A stretch of DNA of 5,774 nucleotides. Source: a bacterium (GTDB lineage Bacteria; Krumholzibacteriota; Krumholzibacteria; LZORAL124-64-63). The position numbers and the translations under genes were made by a program. Below are positions 1-5,641 of the stretch, piece after piece. Numbering within the stretch: position 1 is the first letter of the stretch; each line of letters opens with the position of its first letter. The stretch lies in NCBI GenBank assembly GCA_003646045.1, contig QNDV01000171.1, positions 1-5,774 of the forward strand, written 5' to 3'. A model generated the notes under the pieces. The model made no database searches. It was not told the origin of the DNA and saw nothing but the letters and a program-made list of their open reading frames with translations.

Positions 1-837
1 ACCATCTACCCCGATACCATCGAGACCGGCGGCACCAAGCGGGCCGACACCATCAAGACCCACCACAACCGGGTACCCATCATCGAGGAGATGATAGCCG
101 CGGGAAAAGTGGTCGAACCACTGGCCGACCTCTACAAGGTGGAAGTGCGGGAACTGGGCGAAATGCTGGGCATCCCCCACGACATGATCTGGCGCCATCC
201 GTTCCCCGGACCGGGGCTGGGCGTGCGCCTGTTGTGTTCGGACGGCTCGGTAAGCGACGCCGAACAACTGGCCGAAATCGCTCCGGCGGTGAGTGCCGCC
301 GCCGCCGAAGTCGGACTGGCTGCCGCGCCCCTGCCCATCAAGTCGGTGGGCGTGAAAGCCGACCTGCGCAGCTACGAGCATCCCGTCCTGTTCCACGGCG
401 ATACCGACTGGGCCACCCTCAAGAAGGTCGCGGGACAGGTCTTCAAGAATGTGGGCGGCCTGAACCGGGCCCTCTGGAACCTGGGACCGTCCATGCCGGC
501 GTCATTCCGTCCCCTGGCCGCGGGCATGACCCGTGATCGCCTGGACCTGCTGCGCGAGTGCGACCACCTCATGATGGAGGGCCTGCGCCGCCACGGCATC
601 TACGGGGAAGTGTGGCAATGCCCCACGGTACTCGTCCCGTTGGAGATCGACGGCCAGGGCCGGGAACTCTGCATTCTGCGCCCCATCCTCAGCGAGAGGG
701 CCATGACCGCCACCGCGGCGGAACTTCCGGCCGCCCTGCTGGATGAACTGCGTCGTGACATCCTGGCCCTGCCGGGCATCAGCGGTCTGGCCTATGACCT
801 GACCAGCAAACCGCCCGGCACCATCGAGTGGGAATGA
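1..837 (+). CDS. guaA: GMP synthase (glutamine-hydrolysing), C-terminal part, long eukaryote-like form
   Basis: The frame is open from base 1, so the 5' end lies outside the window; 278 residues are visible up to TGA at 835-837. The enzyme converts XMP to GMP with ATP and glutamine in cytoplasmic purine synthesis. The visible part begins in the ATP-pyrophosphatase domain (TIYPDTIE, then IKTHHN near residues 19-24) and passes through VVEPLADLYK and the strongly conserved HPFPGPGLGVR (about residues 66-76). It ends with YDLTSKPPG...IEWE, the family's typical C-terminus. The dimerisation region is longer than in E. coli GuaA: after PGPGLGVR there are about 200 residues, including IKSVGV and RSYEHPV, which recall the insert of human-type GMP synthetase. 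The stop overlaps the next start (ATGA), which suggests translational coupling with the transporter gene downstream. The glutaminase domain is not in view. Identification is firm; the long-form assignment rests on remembered alignment. Confidence 0.97.
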   Translation, partial: TIYPDTIETGGTKRADTIKTHHNRVPIIEEMIAAGKVVEPLADLYKVEVRELGEMLGIPHDMIWRHPFPGPGLGVRLLCSDGSVSDAEQLAEIAPAVSAAAAEVGLAAAPLPIKSVGVKADLRSYEHPVLFHGDTDWATLKKVAGQVFKNVGGLNRALWNLGPSMPASFRPLAAGMTRDRLDLLRECDHLMMEGLRRHGIYGEVWQCPTVLVPLEIDGQGRELCILRPILSERAMTATAAELPAALLDELRRDILALPGISGLAYDLTSKPPGTIEWE

Positions 838-1583
838 CCGATCCGCTGCACCTGCTGCTGTTGTTTGGCGTCGGCCTGGTGGCCGGCACCCTGAACGTGG
901 TGGCGGCCGGCGGCTCGTTGATCACCCTGCCCGTACTCATCTTCCTGGGCCTGCCCGTCGCCGTGGCCAACGGCACCAACCGCATCGCCATCCTGGCCCA
1001 GAACGTGGTGGCCACCGCCGATTTCCAGCGCCGGGGCGTGTTGCCCGTGCGCCTGGCCGTGCTCTGCGCCACACCGGCCCTGGCGGGCAGCATCATCGGC
1101 GCCCGGCTGGCCGTGGACATGGACGAAGAGATGTTCCGCCGCGTGCTGGCCGGTGTCATGCTGCTGGTGCTGGTGGTGATGGTCGTGGATCCGGCCAAGC
1201 GCCTGCGTTTCGACCCGGCGCGCCTGGGTCCAGTGCGCCGGATCGCCCTGGCGGGGACCTTTTTCCTGGTGGGCATCCACGGTGGTTTCATCCAGGCCGG
1301 AGTGGGTTTCGTGATCATCAGCGGCCTGCTGCTGCACGGCCTGGAAATGGTACAGGTCAATGCCGTGAAGGTGGCCGTGATCCTGGTCTTCACCGTGGCG
1401 GCCCTGGTGGTCTTCGTGGTCAACGGGCAGGTGGACTGGCCCATGGGCCTGGCCCTGGCCGCGGGCAACGCTATTGGTGGCCGCATAGGTACCAAGCTGA
1501 CCGTGGAGACCGGGCACGTCTGGCTGCGTCGCGTGGTCTTCGTGGTGGTCATCATCTTCGCCGTGCGGCTGCTGTGGCCATGA
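834..1583 (+). CDS. TauE/SafE (TSUP) family membrane transporter
   Basis: A 249-residue hydrophobic protein. I chose ATG 834 because it overlaps the guaA stop as ATGA; an in-frame GTG at 828 is possible but less likely. The TSUP family moves small sulfur-containing or organic anions (sulfite, sulfoacetate, sulfate, others) across the inner membrane. Family marks are the N-terminal hydrophobic segment AGTLNVVAAGGSLITLP (residues 18-33), followed by NGTNRIAI (46-53), and the matching motif at the start of the second half, HGGFIQAGVGF (149-159). These reflect the two-half architecture. Hydrophobic stretches at about 5-40, 68-92, 103-118, 137-166, 176-197, 202-222 and 231-248 fit seven to eight membrane segments. 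Length is normal for the family (about 250). The substrate cannot be read from sequence. A PAP phosphatase two genes downstream makes a sulfur anion plausible, but this is inference. The stop overlaps the next start. Confidence 0.9.
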   Translation: MTDPLHLLLLFGVGLVAGTLNVVAAGGSLITLPVLIFLGLPVAVANGTNRIAILAQNVVATADFQRRGVLPVRLAVLCATPALAGSIIGARLAVDMDEEMFRRVLAGVMLLVLVVMVVDPAKRLRFDPARLGPVRRIALAGTFFLVGIHGGFIQAGVGFVIISGLLLHGLEMVQVNAVKVAVILVFTVAALVVFVVNGQVDWPMGLALAAGNAIGGRIGTKLTVETGHVWLRRVVFVVVIIFAVRLLWP

Positions 1584-2914
1584 GTACGGACACCGGCTAC
1601 CGGCAGATCTTTTCCTTCTACTGGCCCCTGGTGCTGACCAGCCAGATGATGACCCTGGCCCATCCGGTGATCAACGCTGCCCTGGGCCGCAGCGACGACG
1701 CCATCGTCCAGCTGGCCGCCTACGGCGTAGGCTTCGGACTGGCCGTGTTTCTCAACTCGCCCCTGTTCCCGTTCCAGCAGATAGTGGCCGCCCTGGGCGT
1801 GGGGCACCGGGCGCGGCGGGACCTGATCCTGCGCGGTCTGACCCTGGGCGTGGTGATCTGCGTCATCGACCTGGTCATCGGCCTGACACCGGTGGGTACG
1901 TGGCTGCTGGGCGACATCATGGGGTCGACGCCGGCAGTGTCCGACCTGGCGCGCCGCACGGTCCTGTTCATGGCCCCTATTCCCCTGCTGCTCCCCCTGC
2001 GCTCCCTGGCCTGGGGTATCGTGTTGCGGCACCGGGACACGAAGATCATCAGCGTCGCCACGGCCCTGCGCCTGTCGGGTCTGGCAACCATCGTCTTCGG
2101 TCTGACGGGGCGCGGCTGGCTGCCCCCGGCGGTGATGGGCGGGGCGGCCATGACCGTGGCCATCCTCGTCGAAACCATCTATTCCCTGGCCCGGGCGACT
2201 CTGCTGGCACGGAGCGGCGCCGCAGGTATCGACGGCGAGCGTGACGAACCGGTGGGATGGCGCGACTTCACGGCCTTCATGGGACCGTTGATGGTCAGCA
2301 CAATCAGTTGGGCGGCCATGCGGCCACTGCTCAACGCCATTGCCGGTCGTACGGTGGATCCGGACCTGGCCCAGGGTGGACTGGGTTTCGTCTTCCCCCT
2401 GCTGATCCTCATGTCTTCACCCCTGTGGGCCCTGCAGAATACGACATTGGTGCTGGTACGGGACCGGCATGACCTGCGCAGGGTGGCACGGTTCGCCACG
2501 GCGGTGATCGGCATCTTCGTGGTCTGGATCGGCTGCTGGGCCTGGACACCCCTGCGGGATGTGCTGTTGCTCCAGGTGTTCTCCCTGGACCCCGACAAGG
2601 CCGCGTACGTGGCGGGCGCCATCATGCTGATCCCGTTCCAGCCCATACCCATGGGGCTGCGGTCGCTGAGCCAGGGATTCCTCATGAATCGGCGACGCAC
2701 AGGTACCATTGCCGTGGCCAGCCTGCTCAAGACCTCCGTACTGGTGGTGCTGGGATTCGGTGCCGTGGCGATGGACCCGACCCTCAATGGCGCCCTGCTG
2801 GGCACGATTCTCATCATGATCGCCGGCAGCCTGGAGACGATCATCATCACCCTGCGGGCCCGGCGACTGCATCACGAGTTGATGGCAGAGGCGGACACCA
2901 CCGATTCCGGTTAG
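1580..2914 (+). CDS. MATE/MOP-superfamily membrane protein, ANK-like, with internal two-fold repeat
   Basis: A 444-residue polytopic protein. ATG 1580 overlaps the preceding TGA (ATGA); a GTG at 1574 is the only nearby alternative. There are about 12 hydrophobic segments in two similar halves. PLVLTSQMMTLAHPVINAALG (from residue 16) is repeated as PLMVSTISWAAMRPLLNAIAG (from 236). NSPLFPFQQ (59-67) is repeated as SSPLWALQN (279-287). PIPLLLPLRSLAWG (133-146) matches PFQPIPMGLRSLSQG (352-366), each followed by a basic loop. This inverted-pair layout is that of the MOP superfamily (MATE, flippases, polysaccharide exporters). The FYWPL start, LAAYGVGFGL, and the C-terminal PIPMGLRSLSQGFLMNRRRT recall vertebrate ANKH, which is linked to pyrophosphate/ATP/citrate export. 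That resemblance is from memory and not proven. No Shine-Dalgarno is visible, which is consistent with coupling to the upstream gene. The cargo is unknown; an ordinary MATE-type exporter is the alternative. Confidence 0.75.
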   Translation: MSTDTGYRQIFSFYWPLVLTSQMMTLAHPVINAALGRSDDAIVQLAAYGVGFGLAVFLNSPLFPFQQIVAALGVGHRARRDLILRGLTLGVVICVIDLVIGLTPVGTWLLGDIMGSTPAVSDLARRTVLFMAPIPLLLPLRSLAWGIVLRHRDTKIISVATALRLSGLATIVFGLTGRGWLPPAVMGGAAMTVAILVETIYSLARATLLARSGAAGIDGERDEPVGWRDFTAFMGPLMVSTISWAAMRPLLNAIAGRTVDPDLAQGGLGFVFPLLILMSSPLWALQNTTLVLVRDRHDLRRVARFATAVIGIFVVWIGCWAWTPLRDVLLLQVFSLDPDKAAYVAGAIMLIPFQPIPMGLRSLSQGFLMNRRRTGTIAVASLLKTSVLVVLGFGAVAMDPTLNGALLGTILIMIAGSLETIIITLRARRLHHELMAEADTTDSG

Positions 2915-2944
2915 ACTGCCCTGAAGCCGATCACCCGAACGATC

Positions 2945-2950
2945 AAGGAG
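2945..2950 (+). promoter_or_regulatory. Ribosome binding site of the bisphosphate nucleotidase gene
   Basis: AAGGAG lies 8 bases before the ATG at 2959 and fixes that start. The 44-base gap after the MATE-like gene (2915-2958) contains no terminator-like hairpin, so the gene may be read on the same transcript as the three genes upstream. Confidence 0.8.
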
Positions 2951-2958
2951 CCCTGCGC

Positions 2959-3969
2959 ATGACCACGCCCTGGACCGGTCACGCCCTCGCCATCGAACTC
3001 GATACCGCCATCACCGCGGTGCGCAGCGCGGGTCACCTGTGCCGCGAAGTCCAGGACTCCCTGGATCCGGGTGCTCTGGAGAAAAAGGACAAGAGCCCCG
3101 TGACCGTGGCTGACTTCGGCAGCCAGGCCCTGGTCTGTCGACACCTGGGCGCGATATTTCCCGGCGACCCGGTTATCGGCGAAGAGGACAGCGCAGCACT
3201 GAGCGAGGCGGAAAACGCGATCACCATGGGCCGTGTCATCGAGTCGGTTCGCGTCCAGGTACCCGACGCAGACCCGGAAGAGATCTGCACCTGGATCGAC
3301 CGGGGCAACCACCAGGATTACACGCCGCGCTTCTGGACCCTCGACCCCATCGACGGCACCAAGGGATTCCTGCGGGGACAACAGTACGCCGTGGGTCTGG
3401 CCCTGATCCTGGACGGCGAGATCGCCTGCTCGGCCCTGGGCTGTCCCAATCTGGGCCCGTCCCTGGACGGTGACCGCGGCGAAGGCACCCTCGTGGTGGC
3501 CATCCGTGGCGCCGGCGCGTGGCAGATGCCGCTGTTCGCCGACGGCACGCCGACACCCCTGGCCGTCACCACCGAGAGCGACCCGGCCCTGATCCGCTTC
3601 TGCGAATCGGTGGAAGCGGCCCACTCGTCACACGGTGACGCGGCAAACATCGCCCGCGAGTTGGGCATCCGCGCCGAGCCGGTGCGGCTGGACAGCATGA
3701 CCAAGTACGCGGTGGTGGCCCGCGGCGAGGCCGAGGCCTATCTGCGCCTGCCCCGCAGCGCCGAGTACCGCGAGAAGATCTGGGACCACGCGGCCGGCGT
3801 GCTGGCACTGACCGAAGCCGGTGGACGGGTGACGGACGTGCGCGGGGCGGATCTGGATTTCGGCCGGGGTTATCGGCTGGAAGAAAACATGGGGGTCATC
3901 GTCAGCAACGGCACGCTGCACGACGATGTACTCGGTGCGCTGCGCAAGCTGGGGATACCGCGCTTCTAG
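2959..3969 (+). CDS. 3'(2'),5'-bisphosphate nucleotidase (PAP phosphatase), HAL2 type
   Basis: A 336-residue soluble enzyme of the inositol-monophosphatase-like phosphatase fold. HAL2-type members hydrolyse 3'-phosphoadenosine 5'-phosphate (PAP) to AMP, removing the by-product of PAPS-dependent sulfation and sulfate reduction; they need Mg2+ and are often inhibited by Li+. Visible motifs are DKSPVTVAD (44-52), GEEDS (74-78) and WTLDPIDGTKGFLRG (126-140, the metal-binding DPIDGT core). YLRLP (261-265) and WDHAAG (275-280) follow, the latter carrying the last metal ligand Asp276. The long segment between GEED and WTLDP (about 79-125) and the YREKIWDHAAG context match the HAL2 subfamily better than short enterobacterial CysQ. 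No signal peptide is seen, so it is cytoplasmic. The stop TAG (3967-3969) shares CTAG with the stop of the convergent lipoprotein gene. An inositol monophosphatase is less likely because of the QQYAVGLALI and LDSMTKY signatures. Confidence 0.92.
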   Translation: MTTPWTGHALAIELDTAITAVRSAGHLCREVQDSLDPGALEKKDKSPVTVADFGSQALVCRHLGAIFPGDPVIGEEDSAALSEAENAITMGRVIESVRVQVPDADPEEICTWIDRGNHQDYTPRFWTLDPIDGTKGFLRGQQYAVGLALILDGEIACSALGCPNLGPSLDGDRGEGTLVVAIRGAGAWQMPLFADGTPTPLAVTTESDPALIRFCESVEAAHSSHGDAANIARELGIRAEPVRLDSMTKYAVVARGEAEAYLRLPRSAEYREKIWDHAAGVLALTEAGGRVTDVRGADLDFGRGYRLEENMGVIVSNGTLHDDVLGALRKLGIPRF

Positions 3970-4787
3970 CCTTCCCACCCGTTGATCCGCGCCAGCAGCC
4001 ACCAGAACGCCTGTCCCTTGCGGTAACAGTTGAAGCAGTGGCTGTGGGCACAGCTACCGCACGGCTCGCAATTGTGTGACGCGCACCAGGTCGTGCACCA
4101 ACCGCAGCCGTCGCTTTCGTCGGGATAGTAGGTGCCGTCAGGATCGTAGCTCTCGATATCCGCGAAATCGAACAGCCATTTGTCGTTGGCCGCACACCAG
4201 GCGCGAATGTGGTCGTTGTTGGCGTAGAGGTTGCCGTCGACACCGGATCCGTCCAGATGGCCGGTCATGTAGATGAAGGTAACGTCGGGATAGTCGGCCT
4301 CGAGCCGGGCCATGGTTTCCAGATACGTGGTGATCCCCGCGTAGGTATTGTCGGAAGCACCACCGCACCAGGACCAGACCACCACGTTGTAATCGTAGCG
4401 CGGGTCGTCCAGAACGTCGCGCGTGATGGGATCCCACGTCACGTCACCCAGGTGGCCCAGGTCGTCGGGATATTCCCGCACCGAAGGCTGAACCAGCGAC
4501 GGGTCCTCGGCCTCGAGCATGTCCAGGCCGTCCATGAGCTGGCTGCCGTGGGATGTGTGTCCGTAGAACAGGCGCAGGTCAGCAGCCGCGTCGGCCAGGA
4601 CCTGGCCCGGGATGGCAGCAAAGGCACCAGTGCAGGTGTTGTCCGCGCAGAGGGTCGTGACCGGGGGATCGTCGCCGCCGGGATCATCCCCGCCACCACC
4701 GGGCAATGCAGGGTCGTCGCTCCCGCACCCGAGAAGGGCAATCAGCAGGATCAGGGCGATGGTCCAGGCTTGCGTGTACCGGCTCAT
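3966..4787 (-). CDS. Predicted secreted lipoprotein with Cys-rich C-terminal tail, function unknown
   Basis: A 273-residue protein starting at the ATG at 4787, chosen because AAGGAGG lies 5 bases upstream; a start at 4808 would add seven residues ahead of the signal peptide. Residues 1-21 form a lipoprotein signal with hydrophobic core IALILLIALLG and lipobox LLGC, with Cys21 as the lipidation site. A flexible Gly/Asp/Pro linker covers about 22-43. The globular part carries LFYGHTSHGSQLMDGL (73-88), VVVWSWCGG (135-143), FIYMTGHLDG (171-180) and WLFDFADIE (204-212). Alternating beta strands and His/Ser/Gly turns suggest an SGNH-hydrolase-like fold, with GHTSHGS in the first catalytic block, but no canonical GDS motif is present. 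The tail (228-254) has eight cysteines (228, 231, 235, 240, 243, 246, 251, 254), including CGWC, CEPC, CGSC and CFNC, before the hydrophobic FWWLLARINGW. A metal site or disulfide network is possible. I do not recognise a named family. Confidence 0.85.
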   Translation of the reverse strand: MSRYTQAWTIALILLIALLGCGSDDPALPGGGGDDPGGDDPPVTTLCADNTCTGAFAAIPGQVLADAAADLRLFYGHTSHGSQLMDGLDMLEAEDPSLVQPSVREYPDDLGHLGDVTWDPITRDVLDDPRYDYNVVVWSWCGGASDNTYAGITTYLETMARLEADYPDVTFIYMTGHLDGSGVDGNLYANNDHIRAWCAANDKWLFDFADIESYDPDGTYYPDESDGCGWCTTWCASHNCEPCGSCAHSHCFNCYRKGQAFWWLLARINGWEG

Positions 4788-4792
4788 GATTC

Positions 4793-4799
4793 CCTCCTT
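4793..4799 (-). promoter_or_regulatory. Ribosome binding site of the lipoprotein gene
   Basis: On the - strand AAGGAGG stands 5 bases before the ATG at 4787. It decides the start in favour of MSRYTQ over the upstream in-frame ATG at 4808, and so places the signal peptide at the very N-terminus. Confidence 0.8.
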
Positions 4800-4814
4800 C
4801 ATCCGCACCGCACG

Positions 4815-4843
4815 ATTGTGGGCGAATGAAAGAGGGAATGCAA
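4815..4843 (-). promoter_or_regulatory. Possible promoter of the lipoprotein gene
   Basis: On the - strand, TTGCAT (4843-4838) and CACAAT (4820-4815) are separated by 17 bases and lie about 28 bases before the start codon. Both boxes match the sigma-70 consensus only partly (3/6 and 4/6). This is a weak call, supported mainly by the spacing and by the position between the peroxiredoxin gene and the lipoprotein gene. Confidence 0.25.
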
Positions 4844-4902
4844 CAACCGTACCATCAGGGATGGATCATTGGCATTCGGCGCCGAGAGCATTCGAGAACG
4901 CA

Positions 4903-4930
4903 CCGGCGTCGCTCAGATTGATCACGCCGG
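4903..4930. repeat. Inverted repeat between peroxiredoxin and lipoprotein genes
   Basis: CCGGCGT (4903-4909) and ACGCCGG (4924-4930) are perfect 7-base arms around a 14-base loop. The repeat lies 31 bases past the peroxiredoxin stop in the direction of transcription. It could form a GC-rich hairpin that ends or protects the peroxiredoxin transcript. No T-run follows on the - strand, so it is not a standard intrinsic terminator. A shorter palindrome TCGGCGCCGA lies at 4876-4885, and a 5-base stem (AAACG/CGTTT) directly follows the stop at 4948-4960. Confidence 0.45.
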
Positions 4931-4960
4931 GAACATCTGCATATCACAAACGCGCCGTTT

Positions 4961-5419
4961 CTACTCCACCAGCCTGGCCACACCCAGCTCGACACTCTTG
5001 ACCGGCGAGACCTTCAGCTGCTCATCGATGATCTTGCCGTCCGGCCCCATGACCCAGTGGCTGCGAATGACTCCCATGTAGGTCCGGCCGTAGTTTTTCT
5101 TCTCGCCCCAGGCTCCGTACTTCTCGAGGATCTTGTGATCGGGATCCGATAGCAGGTCGAAGCCGAACGCTTCCTTGTCGTGCCACTTCTTGAGTTTCTC
5201 CACCGGGTCGGGGCTGATGCCCACCACGTCACCACCGGCTTTCCTGATCGCAGCGAGGTTCTCACGGAACCCCTTGGCCTGGGTCGCTCAGCCGCTGGTG
5301 GCTGCCTTGGGGTAGGCGAACATCAGGAGGGTCTTACCCTTGAAATCCGACAGCTTGACCTTGCGGCCGTCCTGGTTGGGCAGGGTGAAGGCGGGGGCTT
5401 TCTTGCCGATGGGGGGCAT
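4961..5419 (-). CDS. Selenocysteine-containing peroxiredoxin, BCP/PrxQ type (TGA at 5288-5290 read as Sec44)
   Basis: Read through one in-frame TGA, this is a 152-residue peroxiredoxin. It would reduce hydrogen peroxide and organic hydroperoxides in the cytoplasm. Start ATG 5419 has AGGGAG five bases upstream. The N-terminal part gives [14 protein letters not shown] (5-18), LSDFKGK (23-29), then [11 protein letters not shown] (33-43) directly before the TGA. In BCP/PrxQ proteins this place reads YPKADTPGC, so TGA replaces the peroxidatic Cys codon; Thr41 of the catalytic TxxC pattern is kept. The same frame continues with [11 protein letters not shown] (45-55), [15 protein letters not shown] (65-79), [19 protein letters not shown] (89-107) and [11 protein letters not shown] (110-120), with the active-site Arg119. 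The usual resolving Cys (xACxFR) is Lys49, and the protein contains no Cys anywhere. A SECIS-like hairpin follows the TGA. The alternative is a nonsense-mutated pseudogene, disfavoured by the exact position and the intact downstream frame. Confidence 0.87.
5251..5290 (-). promoter_or_regulatory. Candidate bacterial SECIS element with the Sec UGA codon
   Basis: On the - strand the TGA (5290-5288) is followed after 21 bases by an apical loop CGTGA (5266-5262). The loop is closed by a 7-pair stem GGGGTTC (5273-5267) with GAACCTC (5261-5255), containing one G-U pair. A lower helix CAG (5281-5279) with CTG (5253-5251) extends it across an asymmetric internal loop (GCCAA opposite G). The published description of bacterial SECIS elements asks for a stem-loop just downstream of UGA, an apical loop roughly 16-37 bases away, and a G in one of the first two loop positions; all three hold here. 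Such hairpins recruit SelB with Sec-tRNA during translation. Folding was done by eye. Confidence 0.7.
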
Positions 5420-5424
5420 GGTGT

Positions 5425-5430
5425 CTCCCT
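5425..5430 (-). promoter_or_regulatory. Ribosome binding site of the peroxiredoxin gene
   Basis: AGGGAG on the - strand, five bases before ATG 5419. It selects the start MPPIGKKAP, which is where peroxiredoxin homology begins; the frame is open further upstream, but that extension has no family resemblance. Confidence 0.75.
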
Positions 5431-5463
5431 GGAAACGGGGATTGGTTGCACGGGCCGAGGCAT

Positions 5464-5469
5464 ATTCTA
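5464..5469 (-). promoter_or_regulatory. Possible -10 box for the peroxiredoxin gene
   Basis: TAGAAT on the - strand matches the -10 consensus at five of six bases and lies about 45 bases before the start codon, giving a short leader. At 17-base spacing the -35 position reads AGGCGC, which is not a sigma-70 box. The promoter may therefore depend on an activator or another sigma factor, or the box may be chance. Confidence 0.3.
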
Positions 5470-5528
5470 CATCCGTACTTTTGTTTGCGCCTCTGATAAT
5501 GTGTCCGTGTTTCCGTCTCCTGAATCGT

Positions 5529-5542
5529 GGCCCCCGGGGGCC
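5529..5542. repeat. Perfect 14-base GC palindrome in the divergent intergenic region
   Basis: GGCCCCCGGGGGCC is its own reverse complement. It lies in the 268-base gap (5420-5687) between the divergent peroxiredoxin and ArsR-family genes, about 60 bases upstream of the peroxiredoxin -10 candidate. No T-run follows on either strand, so it is not an intrinsic terminator. It may be a binding site or a chance result of GC content. I see no further gene in this gap. Confidence 0.5.
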
Positions 5543-5613
5543 TCTGACCAACAACTATGGTGTGCATATACAACATTTAGACAGGCGCACTTTCGGAGGC
5601 GCGGTCTTTGGTG

Positions 5614-5641
5614 TTGACGTCGCCGGATATTTGGCGATATT
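5614..5641 (+). promoter_or_regulatory. Probable promoter of the ArsR-family gene
   Basis: TTGACG (5614-5619, five of six to the -35 consensus) is followed after 16 bases by GATATT (5636-5641, four of six to the -10 consensus). The start codon is 46 bases further on. The -10 box is the exact spacer between the two arms of the inverted repeat at 5629-5648, so a protein bound there would block RNA polymerase. Confidence 0.5.

Noticed and set aside
779..2032. Long - strand open frame opposite the TSUP and MATE-like genes
   Set aside because: It is rich in Arg, Thr, Gln and His with no family resemblance, and lies opposite two clear membrane-protein genes; this is typical of a GC-rich antisense shadow. 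The same applies to the - strand frame at 2911-3624 and the + strand frame at 4209-4829.
4024..4109. Cytochrome c heme-binding motif in the Cys-rich tail of the lipoprotein
   Set aside because: The CxxC pairs are followed by Thr, Gly, Ala or Tyr, never by His, so there is no CxxCH motif.
4903..4930. Intrinsic terminator after the peroxiredoxin gene
   Set aside because: The hairpin arms are perfect, but the loop is long (14 bases) and no T-run follows on the - strand, so I list it only as an inverted repeat.
5288..5290. TGA read as tryptophan (altered genetic code)
   Set aside because: guaA and the TSUP gene both end at TGA at the expected family C-termini, and Trp is not expected at the peroxidatic position.
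4961..5419. Peroxiredoxin as a pseudogene, or as two separate small genes split at the TGA
   Set aside because: The stop falls exactly on the catalytic Cys codon, the frame is unchanged after it, 108 downstream codons remain peroxiredoxin-like with Arg119 intact, and a SECIS-like hairpin follows. The downstream part has no Shine-Dalgarno-supported start of its own that I can see.
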